Origin: UBA1941 sp046329575
Lineage (GTDB): Bacteria; Bacteroidota; Bacteroidia; Chitinophagales; LD1
Direction of reading: 5' to 3'
Length of the DNA: 64,000 bases
Assembly (NCBI GenBank): GCA_046329575.1
Contig: JAXLUJ010000005.1
Coordinates: 256,397 to 320,396 of the forward strand
Shown here piece after piece: positions 9,578-18,246 of the stretch. Each line of letters starts with the position of its first letter. The first letter of the stretch is position 1. Made by a program: the position numbers and the translations under genes. Below the pieces are notes generated by a model. That model saw only the letters and a program-made list of their open reading frames with translations, had not been told where the DNA came from and searched no databases.

Positions 9578-9943
9578 TTAAGACAAGTGTTTGTTGAGGT
9601 GTTTTGCCATTTCAAACATTGAAACCTGGCCTTTTCCTCCGAACACTGCTTTCAACGCGCTATCAGCATTGATGTTGCGTTTTTCTTTTGCATCCTGCAG
9701 TTTGTTCTTTTTGATGTATTCCCAAACTTTCTTAGTCACTTCGGTACGTGGAAGTGGTTTGCTGCCTACAACAGCTGCAAGAGCTGCGCTAGGAGTCATA
9801 GCCTTCATGAAGGCGGCGTTAGGAGTACGTTTTGCAGCAGCTTTTTTAGGAGCGGCTTTTTTTGCGGCTTTTTTAGGAGCAGCTTTCTTAGCAGAAGCAG
9901 CTTTTTTAGCGGCTTTTTTTGCTGGAGCTTTTTTCGTTGCCAT
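9578..9943 (-). CDS. SWIB/MDM2-domain protein with histone-H1-like Lys/Ala tail
   Basis: 121 residues in two parts. Residues 1-40 are a basic low-complexity tail built from KKAAPKKAAK units, like eukaryotic histone H1 tails and bacterial Hc1-like proteins. Residues about 45-121 (SAALAAVVGSKPLPRTEVTKKVWEYIKKNKLQD and ADSALKAVFGGKGQVSMFEM) are a SWIB/MDM2 domain. I infer a nucleoid-associated DNA-binding protein; SWIB is a protein-protein module in eukaryotic chromatin remodelling, and its bacterial role is little known. A single-gene unit with its own terminator. Confidence 0.92.
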   Translation of the reverse strand: MATKKAPAKKAAKKAASAKKAAPKKAAKKAAPKKAAAKRTPNAAFMKAMTPSAALAAVVGSKPLPRTEVTKKVWEYIKKNKLQDAKEKRNINADSALKAVFGGKGQVSMFEMAKHLNKHLS

Positions 9944-10075
9944 CGTTTTGTTGATTTTGTTTCGTTAAAAGTATGTTTTCCCCAATGATACTGCCAAATG
10001 TGGCCACTTATAAGTTATGCACAAAATGTGGGTTTTTCATAGGTAAAATGCGGGTTTCGGCAGATGTGCCAAGGC

Positions 10076-11389
10076 TCACTTTGCCTCGTATTGCTTAGCT
10101 TTTGCATAGGCGGCAAGGCAACGCTGACGGGCGAAAGCATGATCAACGATTGGCTGAACGTAAGCAGCAGAGCCGTATTCAGGCACCCATTGCCGGATGT
10201 ATGTAAAGTCTTTATCGAACTTTTCCTGTTGCAATTGCGGGTTAAAAACTCGGAAATACGGAGCCGCATCTGTGCCCGTTCCGGCGGCCCATTGCCAGCC
10301 ACCATTGTTAGCAGCCAAATCGAAATCCAGCAATTTTTCGGCAAAATAGGCTTCGCCCCAGCGCCAGTCGATAAGCAAATGCTTGGTTAGAAAGCTGGCG
10401 GTAACCATACGCACGCGATTGTGCATGTAGCCGGTGGCGTTGAGTTCACGCATGCCGGCATCTACCAGCGGATAGCCGGTGCAACCATTGCACCAGGCTT
10501 GAAATTCTTCTTCATTATTGCGCCATTCGATGTGGTTAAACTCTTTTCGAAAAGCTCCGGTAGCCACGTATGGGAAATGAGCAAGGATTTGTTGATAGAA
10601 GTCGCGCCAGATGAGTTCGCGCACGAAAGTATCGTTTTTCGGAAGGGCGAATTCCAACAGCTTGCGCACGCTTAGCGTACCAAAACGCAAGTGTAATCCT
10701 AAATGTGAAGTGCCGTGAATAGAAGGAATATCGCGGGTTTGGTGGTAGTTTGACACGATTGTGGCACTCACCTTTTTTTCGGGAAATTCAAAATTGCTGT
10801 TTTCAAATCCCAATGTTTCCATTGATGGGAAGGGCGCCGGTTCGGCAACACACCATTGCGATGTATATTTCTGTACAGGATAACTTTTGTAATGAAACGG
10901 GAGCAGTTGATGCAGCCATTTTTTACTGTAGGGTGTGTAAACTGTGTAGGGTTTTCCGTCTTCTTTCAGCACTTCTTCTTTTGAAAAAATAACATGGTCT
11001 TTGAACCGCCGAAATCCTATGCCATGTGATTCTAAAAGTTGCTGAACCGCTGCATCGCGTTTAATAGCATACGGTTCATAATCTTCGTTGCAAAAAACTT
11101 CTTTCACCTGGAATTGGGTGAGCATTTTTTCCCAGATCTGAACCGGTGATCCCACTTCCACCAGTAGCGTACTTTTCAAGGTTTCCAATTCAGCAGCTAA
11201 CTGCTTCAGCTCGCGGTGAATAAAGGCCACGCGCTTATCGGAACGCGGTAGTTTGGAAAGGATGTTTGTATCAAAAATAAAAAGGGGAAGTACTTTGTGG
11301 CCCGAGCGAAGGGCGTGGTACATGGCTGCGTGATCGGTAAGACGCAAATCTCGCCTCAGCCACAGAATTGCAACAGGAGTATTGTTCAT
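10076..11389 (-). CDS. phrB: Deoxyribodipyrimidine photolyase
   Basis: 437 residues, close to class I photolyases. The N-terminal antenna-binding Rossmann domain (about 5-130) opens with ILWLRRDLRLTDHAA. The C-terminal FAD-binding helical domain carries SHLGLHLRFGTLSVR, ELIWRDFYQQIL, MHNRVRM and the NNGGWQWAAGTGTDAAPYFRVFNP block that lines the flavin pocket and the lesion site. It repairs cyclobutane pyrimidine dimers with light. The downstream gap (9944-10075) shows nothing else. A cryptochrome-type regulator is possible but the repair motifs look intact. Confidence 0.95.
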   Translation of the reverse strand: MNNTPVAILWLRRDLRLTDHAAMYHALRSGHKVLPLFIFDTNILSKLPRSDKRVAFIHRELKQLAAELETLKSTLLVEVGSPVQIWEKMLTQFQVKEVFCNEDYEPYAIKRDAAVQQLLESHGIGFRRFKDHVIFSKEEVLKEDGKPYTVYTPYSKKWLHQLLPFHYKSYPVQKYTSQWCVAEPAPFPSMETLGFENSNFEFPEKKVSATIVSNYHQTRDIPSIHGTSHLGLHLRFGTLSVRKLLEFALPKNDTFVRELIWRDFYQQILAHFPYVATGAFRKEFNHIEWRNNEEEFQAWCNGCTGYPLVDAGMRELNATGYMHNRVRMVTASFLTKHLLIDWRWGEAYFAEKLLDFDLAANNGGWQWAAGTGTDAAPYFRVFNPQLQQEKFDKDFTYIRQWVPEYGSAAYVQPIVDHAFARQRCLAAYAKAKQYEAK

Positions 11390-11473
11390 GCGTATAAAAA
11401 GCTGTTCACCTGCTGCAAAGCAGGGATTTCTTTTTATTTTATCCAGATCATATTTTCTACTTTTCCAAAAAAA

Positions 11474-11857
11474 ATGAGCATGCGTTATCTTTTGTTTTTC
11501 TTTTTAATGGCAGTTACAGCCGGTGCGCATTCGCAGCAGCAACAAAGGCCATCACTAATGATAGAACTACGCAATACCAATGCGTTGTTAATGGCTTCTG
11601 ATTTTATGAAAACAGAGTTGTTGCTGGACAAGGAACAGGCGCAACGCACCTATGATTTGCTTTTGATGCATCACCGCCGCGCCATGAACACTGTAGGCAA
11701 ACCCATGACCCCGGAAATTGAGAAGGTGATTGCCGACCTCGACAATAGTTTAGATAATAATCTCCAGATGGGCTGGCGAAGTGAGCAGATCAAAAAATAC
11801 GAACAAGTACGGCCGGTACTCCTTCAGAAACTGAAAGAACTGAACGCTCAGAAATAG
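11474..11857 (+). CDS. Small secreted helical protein, unknown function
   Basis: 127 residues from the ATG at 11474 (MSMRYLLFFFLMAVTAG). The frame extends upstream to 11297 but would overlap the divergent photolyase gene, so the signal-peptide start is chosen. After the signal peptide (about 1-24, ending AHSQ) the protein is short and mostly helical and charged, with no recognised domain. It lies 32 nt before the M20 amidohydrolase and may be co-transcribed with it. Confidence 0.7.
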   Translation: MSMRYLLFFFLMAVTAGAHSQQQQRPSLMIELRNTNALLMASDFMKTELLLDKEQAQRTYDLLLMHHRRAMNTVGKPMTPEIEKVIADLDNSLDNNLQMGWRSEQIKKYEQVRPVLLQKLKELNAQK

Positions 11858-11889
11858 CGATAACGCCCGCCAGGGGCAAAATTAATACC

Positions 11890-13080
11890 GTGGCTGACTA
11901 CCGTTCTCGCATCAAAACATTGACCGAAGCCGTGATACCTCGGGCCATTCAGTGGCGGCGAGCCATTCACGCCTTTCCGGAGCTGGCGTATGAAGAAGTT
12001 CAAACAGCCGCTTTGGTAACACATGTGTTGAATGCGTTAGGCCTGGAAGTGCAAACCGGAATTGCACAAACCGGAGTAGTAGCTTTACTAAAAGGGCGCG
12101 ATGAAGGCGATTGTATTGCTTTGAGGGCCGATATGGATGCCTTGCCTATTGATGAGGCCACGGCGCTTTCTTTCCGGTCAGAAGTTCCGGGAAAAATGCA
12201 TGCCTGCGGTCATGATTTTCACACCGCTAACTTGTTGGCAGTTGCAGCGGTATTAGCAGAAATGAAGGACGAACTTAGGGGTTCTGTAAAATTTATTTTC
12301 CAGCCTTCGGAAGAAAAGATGCCGAGTGGCGCCGCAGCAATGATAGCCGCCGGGGTTCTTCAAAATCCTGATGTAAAAAAGATTTACGGAATGCATGTAC
12401 ATCCGGAGCTGGCTGCCGGAGAAGTTGGATTTTGTGCGGGGAAGTTCATGGCTTCGGCCGATGAAATTTATATCACCGCGATTGGGAAAGGCGGACATGC
12501 AGCGCAGCCGAAGGCGTTTGTTTCGCCATTGATGATGGCGGCAGAAGTGTTATTGGAACTACAGCGCCTCACCGATCCTGAGTTACCGGTGGTACTTTCT
12601 TTCGGAAAAATTCAGGCTGAGGGCGCCACAAATATAATTCCCGAAAAGGCTTATCTGGCGGGCACTTTGCGCTGTTTCGATGAAGCAATTCGCGAAGAAA
12701 TGCATGAGAAGATAGAAGTGATTTGTTCCCAAACGGCCCAGCGGTACGGAGGAAAATTCGAAGTACATATTTTAAAAGGCTATCCTGTTTTGAAAAATGA
12801 TGAGGAACTGACCAATCGCGCCAGGATTGCAGCCGCTGCGCAATGTGGAAGCCCGCATGTACATCAGTTACCGAAACGAATGGGAGCGGAAGACTTTGCT
12901 TACTACACCCAGGAAATTGCAGCCTGCTTTTTCAGAGTTGGCACATCAAAGCCCGGTATGGAGGGAAAATTTGCCATACACACACCGCATTTCGAAATTG
13001 ATGAAACAGCTTTCTCTACTTCCATTGAGGTGATGGCGAGAATTGCGCTGGAATCGTTAAACGACACTCATGCCGATTGA
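11890..13080 (+). CDS. M20-family amidohydrolase (N-acyl-amino-acid/hippurate hydrolase type)
   Basis: 396 residues from a GTG start. Metal ligands are visible in HACGHDFHTANLL, in FQPSEEKMPSGA and in the late GAEDFAYY motif, which together define M20D peptidases such as hippurate hydrolase, IAA-amino-acid hydrolase and N-acetyl-diaminopimelate deacetylase. The lid domain with KGGHAAQP lies in the middle. It would remove an acyl group from an amino acid in the cytoplasm; the substrate cannot be fixed from sequence. It overlaps the next gene by 11 nt. Confidence 0.92.
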   Translation: MADYRSRIKTLTEAVIPRAIQWRRAIHAFPELAYEEVQTAALVTHVLNALGLEVQTGIAQTGVVALLKGRDEGDCIALRADMDALPIDEATALSFRSEVPGKMHACGHDFHTANLLAVAAVLAEMKDELRGSVKFIFQPSEEKMPSGAAAMIAAGVLQNPDVKKIYGMHVHPELAAGEVGFCAGKFMASADEIYITAIGKGGHAAQPKAFVSPLMMAAEVLLELQRLTDPELPVVLSFGKIQAEGATNIIPEKAYLAGTLRCFDEAIREEMHEKIEVICSQTAQRYGGKFEVHILKGYPVLKNDEELTNRARIAAAAQCGSPHVHQLPKRMGAEDFAYYTQEIAACFFRVGTSKPGMEGKFAIHTPHFEIDETAFSTSIEVMARIALESLNDTHAD

Positions 13081-14605
13081 GTTGGAATTAAATTTAAAGC
13101 CGGAGGAAGCGGCGGTTGCCGAAACCATCAGGCGTTCGGCAGCTCAAAAAGCAAATCTTCAATTGAATGAAATTGCACACGTACAGATTTTGAAGAAATC
13201 GTTGGATGCGCGTCAGTCGCAAATTTATGTGTTGCTAAAGGTAGCGGTGTATGTAAATGGTGAGGCTTTTGAAAATACACTTCGTGTATTTAAGCCACAA
13301 CCGGTTTCGAACAAAAGAACTTGCCACGTTATTGGTTTTGGTCCGGCCGGAATATATGCTGCGCTACAATTATTGGAGCGAGGCATTCAACCCATAGTTA
13401 TTGAAAGAGGCAAAGAAGCGCGTGAACGCATATCAGATCTTTCTGCCATTCATAAAAAGTTAGTGATTAATCCTGAAAGCAACTACTGTTTTGGGGAAGG
13501 AGGTGCCGGCACCTACAGCGACGGGAAACTTTATACCAGAAGCAGTAAACGCGGTGATATCAAAAAGGTGTTAGATGTTTTCATTCAACATGGAGCGGAT
13601 GAGAAAATCAGGTATGAAGCACATCCACATATTGGCACCAACAAATTGCCTCGCATCATTGAAAGTATGCGACGAACGATACTTGAAAGCGGTGGAATTG
13701 TACATTTTCAAAAGAAGCTTACCGGTTTAAAGGTTTGTGGAAACCGCATTTCAGAACTGATTTTTGCGGATGGAGAAACAATGCCGTGCGAGCAAGTAAT
13801 TCTGGCAACCGGGCATTCTGCGCGCGACGTTTTCGAGTTGTTACATCGCGAAAACATATTGATTGAGGCAAAGCCTTTTGCCTTAGGGGTGCGCATTGAA
13901 CATCCGCAAGAACTCATTGATAAAATTCAGTATAAATGTGAGCGCGGTAAATTTTTACCACCTTCTTCCTATAGTTTGGTAACGCAGGTAAATGGCACCG
14001 GAGTGTTTTCATTTTGCATGTGCCCCGGAGGCGTAATTGCGCCGGCGGCAACCAATACCGGCGAGGTGGTGGTAAACGGTTGGAGTTCCAGCAAAAGGAA
14101 TGGGCCGTTTGCCAATAGCGGCATGGTGGTGGCGGTTGATCCGCCAAACTGGCAACAGTTTTCGGCTAACGGCGCTTTGGCCGCATTAAGCTTTCAAAAA
14201 AAAGTAGAGCAGCTTGCATTTCAGCGCACCGGAAGCATTAAAGCCCCGGCCCAACGCGTAGAAGATTTTATTCAGAAAAAAGTATCGGCTGATCTTCCTA
14301 AATGTTCGTATCAACCGGGCATGCTATCGTTGGCATTAGATGAGATCTTGCCTGATTTTGTTGCCAGAGGATTGCGCGGAGCGCTGATTGATTTCGGAAA
14401 AAAAATGAAAGGCTACCGAACCAATGAAGCGGTGCTTTTAGGCGTGGAAAGCCGCACCAGCAGCCCTGTTCGCATTCCGCGCGATAAGCATACTCTACGT
14501 CATCCTCAGTTGGAGAATTTATTTCCGTGTGGCGAAGGCGCCGGTTATGCAGGTGGAATAGTGAGTGCTGCTATGGATGGCATGGCATGTGCCAATGCCA
14601 TTTGA
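13070..14605 (+). CDS. FAD-dependent dehydrogenase, COG2509-like
   Basis: 511 residues. A small N-terminal domain (1-85) precedes a Rossmann FAD-binding motif VIGFGPAGIYAAL and ERGKEARER. Signatures NYCFGEGGAGTYSDGKLYTR, CMCPGGVIAPAA and the C-terminal PCGEGAGYAGGIVSAAMDGM are typical of the uncharacterised FAD-dependent dehydrogenase family COG2509. Cytoplasmic; substrate unknown. It overlaps the amidohydrolase gene by 11 nt. Its TGA abuts the stop of the convergent response-regulator gene. Confidence 0.9.
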   Translation: MPIELELNLKPEEAAVAETIRRSAAQKANLQLNEIAHVQILKKSLDARQSQIYVLLKVAVYVNGEAFENTLRVFKPQPVSNKRTCHVIGFGPAGIYAALQLLERGIQPIVIERGKEARERISDLSAIHKKLVINPESNYCFGEGGAGTYSDGKLYTRSSKRGDIKKVLDVFIQHGADEKIRYEAHPHIGTNKLPRIIESMRRTILESGGIVHFQKKLTGLKVCGNRISELIFADGETMPCEQVILATGHSARDVFELLHRENILIEAKPFALGVRIEHPQELIDKIQYKCERGKFLPPSSYSLVTQVNGTGVFSFCMCPGGVIAPAATNTGEVVVNGWSSSKRNGPFANSGMVVAVDPPNWQQFSANGALAALSFQKKVEQLAFQRTGSIKAPAQRVEDFIQKKVSADLPKCSYQPGMLSLALDEILPDFVARGLRGALIDFGKKMKGYRTNEAVLLGVESRTSSPVRIPRDKHTLRHPQLENLFPCGEGAGYAGGIVSAAMDGMACANAI

Positions 14606-15286
14606 TCAGGCGTCGAACTTATAGCCAATACCTTTAATTGTTTTAAAAAGTTCTTCGCCTATTTTTTCGCGTAGTTTGCGAATGTGAACGTCGATAGTGC
14701 GATCGCCCACAATTGTATCGTTTCCCCAAACCTTATTCAGAATTTCTTCCCTTTTGAAAACACGTCCGGGTTTCGATACCAACAATCCTAATAGTTCAAA
14801 CTCTTTTCGAGGGAGCGTGATTTCCTTTCCGTCTTTGATTACCACATATTTTTCACGATCAATTTCAATGTTAGCGATCTTGATGTTGTTAGGCGTTATT
14901 TTTTCCTCTAAACGGCGCATCAGGGCGCGAATGCGGCTGATAAATACTTTTGGTTTAATCGGTTTGGTGATGTAATCATCCGCGCCTGAATCAAATCCTG
15001 CAATTTGCGAATAGTCTTCATCGCGGGCAGTGAGAAAGACTATAAGAATGTTCTTAAAGTCTTCTATGCTCCGGAGTTCGCGGCATGTGGTAACGCCGTC
15101 CTTTACCGGCATCATGAAATCAAGGACAATCAGATGGGGTTTTATTTTTTTTGCCAATGTTATGGCTTCAGCTCCATTCGAGGCGGTGTACACCCAATAG
15201 CCTTCCTTTTCAAGATTATACTTCATAAATTCCAGTACATCCTGCTCATCATCTACCAACAATATTCTAAAATCATTCATTTCCAT
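14606..15286 (-). CDS. OmpR/PhoB-family response regulator
   Basis: 226 residues. The receiver domain (about 6-120) has the acidic pair VDDE near residue 12, the phospho-acceptor Asp56 (VLDFMMP), FLTARDE and the conserved Lys in ITKPIKP. The winged-helix DNA-binding domain (about 128-226) has the recognition region RTIDVHIRKLREKI and ends IKGIGYKFDA. No sensor kinase is adjacent, so it is an orphan here; the PAS kinase at 32659 is a possible but unproven partner. ATG at 15286 (MEM) or 15280 are both possible. Confidence 0.95.
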   Translation of the reverse strand: MEMNDFRILLVDDEQDVLEFMKYNLEKEGYWVYTASNGAEAITLAKKIKPHLIVLDFMMPVKDGVTTCRELRSIEDFKNILIVFLTARDEDYSQIAGFDSGADDYITKPIKPKVFISRIRALMRRLEEKITPNNIKIANIEIDREKYVVIKDGKEITLPRKEFELLGLLVSKPGRVFKREEILNKVWGNDTIVGDRTIDVHIRKLREKIGEELFKTIKGIGYKFDA

Positions 15287-15302
15287 ATTCCGGAATTTGG
15301 CG

Positions 15303-15310
15303 CAAAGCTA
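15303..15310 (-). promoter_or_regulatory. Bacteroidota -7 box upstream of the response regulator
   Basis: The minus strand reads TAGCTTTG (TAnnTTTG), 17 nt before the ATG. A TTTG lies 16 nt further upstream (15327-15330), slightly closer than usual for the -33 box. Confidence 0.45.
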
Positions 15311-15415
15311 CTGGCGCAATATTAAGCAAAGGTTAAGCGATGCTGCCAAATGCAGCGTTATTGCAATTTAATGATTCCTTAACGCTGTGTTCAGATGGGG
15401 GTGTTGTTGCGGAAA

Positions 15416-15423
15416 TAGTTTCG
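15416..15423 (+). promoter_or_regulatory. Possible -7 box of the TonB receptor gene
   Basis: TAGTTTCG, one base from TAnnTTTG, 16 nt before the ATG. No clear -33 box. Confidence 0.3.
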
Positions 15424-15438
15424 CAAAAAATTTAAGGT

Positions 15439-18246
15439 ATGAAAACCACAACAGCCTTAGTTTGCCTTCTTTTTTCATTGAACAGTTTTGCCGGCGGCGC
15501 CCTTTCTGGTAAGGTAATTGACAAAAAGAACGGCGAATTACTGATTGGCGTTACCGTTATGATTGAAGGCACTACGATGGGCGCGGCTACAGATATGGAT
15601 GGCCATTTCACCGTGAGTGATATTCCGGCCGGGCATTACAATGTGGTGATCCGGTATGTGGGTTATAAAAATGATACGCAGCGCAATGTGTTGATTGAAG
15701 AGGGGAAGGTAGCGCTGCTTCAAACGGCTCTGGAATCGGATGCTGTAAATTTGAAAGAAGTAGTGGTGAAGAAGGATATAGTGAAGCGCGATAATAGCGC
15801 GGCCATGGTTATCATGCAGCGAAACGCTACAGTAATTCAATCCGGAATTTCGCAGGAAGAAATTAAACGCTCGCCCGACCGGAACTCCGGAGATGTGATC
15901 AAACGCATGAGTGGTGCGGTGGTAAGCGAGGGTAAGTATGCCGTAATACGAGGACTTGCCGACCGGTACAATATCGCCATGGTGAATGGTCAGTTATTGC
16001 CTAGCACGGAACCCGACCGTAAAACGTTTGCTTTCGACATCTTTCCTTCAAACATGCTCGATAACATGGTAATTTACAAGACCGCACAACCTGACCTGCC
16101 CAGTGAGTTTGCCGGTGGAATTATCAATATGAACACCAAGGATATTCCTGAAAAATCGTTCTTCAACTTTAGTTATTCCAACATTTTTATTCAGGGAGCA
16201 ACTTTTCAGAAATACCGCACTTATAACGGCGGAAAGTACGATGCCTTGGGTTTCGACGATGGAAGCCGCGCGCTACCAAAAGATTTTCCAAGCGTTGATT
16301 CCATGAACAGTTGGAATAAATTCAACCCCAAAAAGTACGCTGCTGCCAAATCGCTTTTGAACAAATGGGGTTCGAAACAGGCTTCCGGCCTGGCTTATCC
16401 GGGCCAGAGTTTTCAATTGAGCGGCGGTTTTGCCAAAACAAAAGGCCGTGTGGCTGTAGGCGGAGTGTTTGCACTGAACTACAAGAACGAACTTAAACAA
16501 CAGTTGATTTCGCATCGGCAAAATATCAGTAACAGCGATACCGATTGGGTGTACAACGAAACACGCTACGTGAATGCCACACAGCTTGGAGCCCTGGCCA
16601 ATGTTGCTGTTCAAATAGATGGTGTTCACAAGATAGCGCTGAAAACATTTTTCAATCAAAATGGAGAAAACACTACTGCTATCAGAAATGAAAAGGATTA
16701 TGGCACCGGCGATCTTTTTCAGCGTGAAATTTATCAATTCATCAGCACGCAGTTACTGAGCGCACAACTTTCCGGCGATCACTTTTTTAAAACAACCGGC
16801 ATTCGATGGCATTGGTATGGCGGCTACACCCAAACACACCGCAATCAACCAATGACGCGAGGAATTTCCTATCGTTTCTATAACAGTGAAAGCGATGAAG
16901 CCGACACTTTGGTGAGAATGCTCAACATCGGCAACTCGGCCAACGCATTAATGGGTGGAATGTTCTATGCTGATTTGAAAGACCGTCAATACACTGCCGG
17001 AACTGATCTTTCCGTACCGTTTGCAATTCAAAAGGAAAAGCAACATTTCAAAACCGGATTTTATTTTTTGCAGAAAGAAAGAAGTTACCAATCGCGAATA
17101 CTTGGATTTGTGCGCGGGCCGCAATACAAGCCAATTCGAGGTAACGATAATTTCGAGAACGCATTTGACACCGCCAATATCAACAAACAAGGGTATGTGT
17201 TAGACGAAACTACAAACAAGAAAGAAAGCTATACCGCAGCTTCGCAAACGTTTGCCACGTATGCGATGTTTGAGAACAAGTTTTCCTGGTTTCGAATGAT
17301 TTGGGGCGTTCGTTTTGAGTACTTCCGCCAGCAGCTTCGTTCTTATGATCAAACCAATCAACCGGCTAATCGCGATACCAAATATTACAATGTGTTGCCT
17401 TCGGCAAACCTGATTTTTGCCGTAAAAGAAAACATGAACGTAAGAGCTTCATACAGCATTACTACTTCCCGTCCGGAATTCCGGGAGTTGGTAGATAATT
17501 CCTACTTTGATTTTACTACGAATTATTCGATTACCGGAAATCCGAACCTTACACAAACTCGTATTCACAATGCCGATCTGCGCTATGAAATTTTTATGGG
17601 CCGCGGGCAGGTGTTCAGTGTTAGCGCCTTCTACAAGCGATTGCTGAATCCGGTAGAATTGTTGGCTCAGGCCGGAACCGGCAGTGTTCCTGCATTTCAG
17701 TACAACAACAACAGCACGGCCCATTTGGCAGGTGCCGAGTTGGAATTGAAAAAGAATTTTGATTTCATGAACCGGATTTCACGCTGGAAACAATGGGAGA
17801 ATTTCAGCATTAGTTTCAATGCGGCATACATCTGGTCGCAAATCGCGGTGAATGATGCAAATGTTGCCGGAAGAAAGAAACGCGCGCTGTATGGTCAGGC
17901 TCCTTACGTAATCAATGCCGCGCTGCAATATCAGGAACCAACATCCAATTTCAGTTGCGGAGTTTTGTTCAATATCAGCGGCCCGAAAATTTTTGCGGTA
18001 AGCGGCATCAATGATTTCGACATTTATGAAAATGCGCGTCCGCAGCTCGATTTACAGGTAAGTAAAGGATTTTTTAAAAATCACTTTTTGGTGCGTTTCA
18101 CAGCAGGCGATTTACTCGCTCGTTCTACCGTTCGCTATTTCAACTCGCCTGACAGCAACAAAAATTTTGATGGAAACAAAGACAAGGTTTTCGGTATATG
18201 GAATAACTACCGGACTTTTATGCTTACACTGGCCTATAGTTTTTGA
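15439..18246 (+). CDS. TonB-dependent outer-membrane receptor
   Basis: 935 residues. The signal peptide (about 1-18, ending NSFAG) is followed by a CarboxypepD_reg-like domain (about 20-105; GKVIDKKNGELLIGVTVMIE), a plug domain (about 115-245; GDVIKRMSGAVVSEGKYAVIRGLADRY split by normal plug motifs) and a large beta-barrel ending in LTLAYSF with a terminal aromatic residue as in outer-membrane barrels. There is no SusD partner next to it, so a glycan utilisation role is not indicated; siderophore, cobalamin, peptide or other uptake are all possible. Its TGA abuts the stop of the convergent TPR gene. Confidence 0.92.
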   Translation: MKTTTALVCLLFSLNSFAGGALSGKVIDKKNGELLIGVTVMIEGTTMGAATDMDGHFTVSDIPAGHYNVVIRYVGYKNDTQRNVLIEEGKVALLQTALESDAVNLKEVVVKKDIVKRDNSAAMVIMQRNATVIQSGISQEEIKRSPDRNSGDVIKRMSGAVVSEGKYAVIRGLADRYNIAMVNGQLLPSTEPDRKTFAFDIFPSNMLDNMVIYKTAQPDLPSEFAGGIINMNTKDIPEKSFFNFSYSNIFIQGATFQKYRTYNGGKYDALGFDDGSRALPKDFPSVDSMNSWNKFNPKKYAAAKSLLNKWGSKQASGLAYPGQSFQLSGGFAKTKGRVAVGGVFALNYKNELKQQLISHRQNISNSDTDWVYNETRYVNATQLGALANVAVQIDGVHKIALKTFFNQNGENTTAIRNEKDYGTGDLFQREIYQFISTQLLSAQLSGDHFFKTTGIRWHWYGGYTQTHRNQPMTRGISYRFYNSESDEADTLVRMLNIGNSANALMGGMFYADLKDRQYTAGTDLSVPFAIQKEKQHFKTGFYFLQKERSYQSRILGFVRGPQYKPIRGNDNFENAFDTANINKQGYVLDETTNKKESYTAASQTFATYAMFENKFSWFRMIWGVRFEYFRQQLRSYDQTNQPANRDTKYYNVLPSANLIFAVKENMNVRASYSITTSRPEFRELVDNSYFDFTTNYSITGNPNLTQTRIHNADLRYEIFMGRGQVFSVSAFYKRLLNPVELLAQAGTGSVPAFQYNNNSTAHLAGAELELKKNFDFMNRISRWKQWENFSISFNAAYIWSQIAVNDANVAGRKKRALYGQAPYVINAALQYQEPTSNFSCGVLFNISGPKIFAVSGINDFDIYENARPQLDLQVSKGFFKNHFLVRFTAGDLLARSTVRYFNSPDSNKNFDGNKDKVFGIWNNYRTFMLTLAYSF

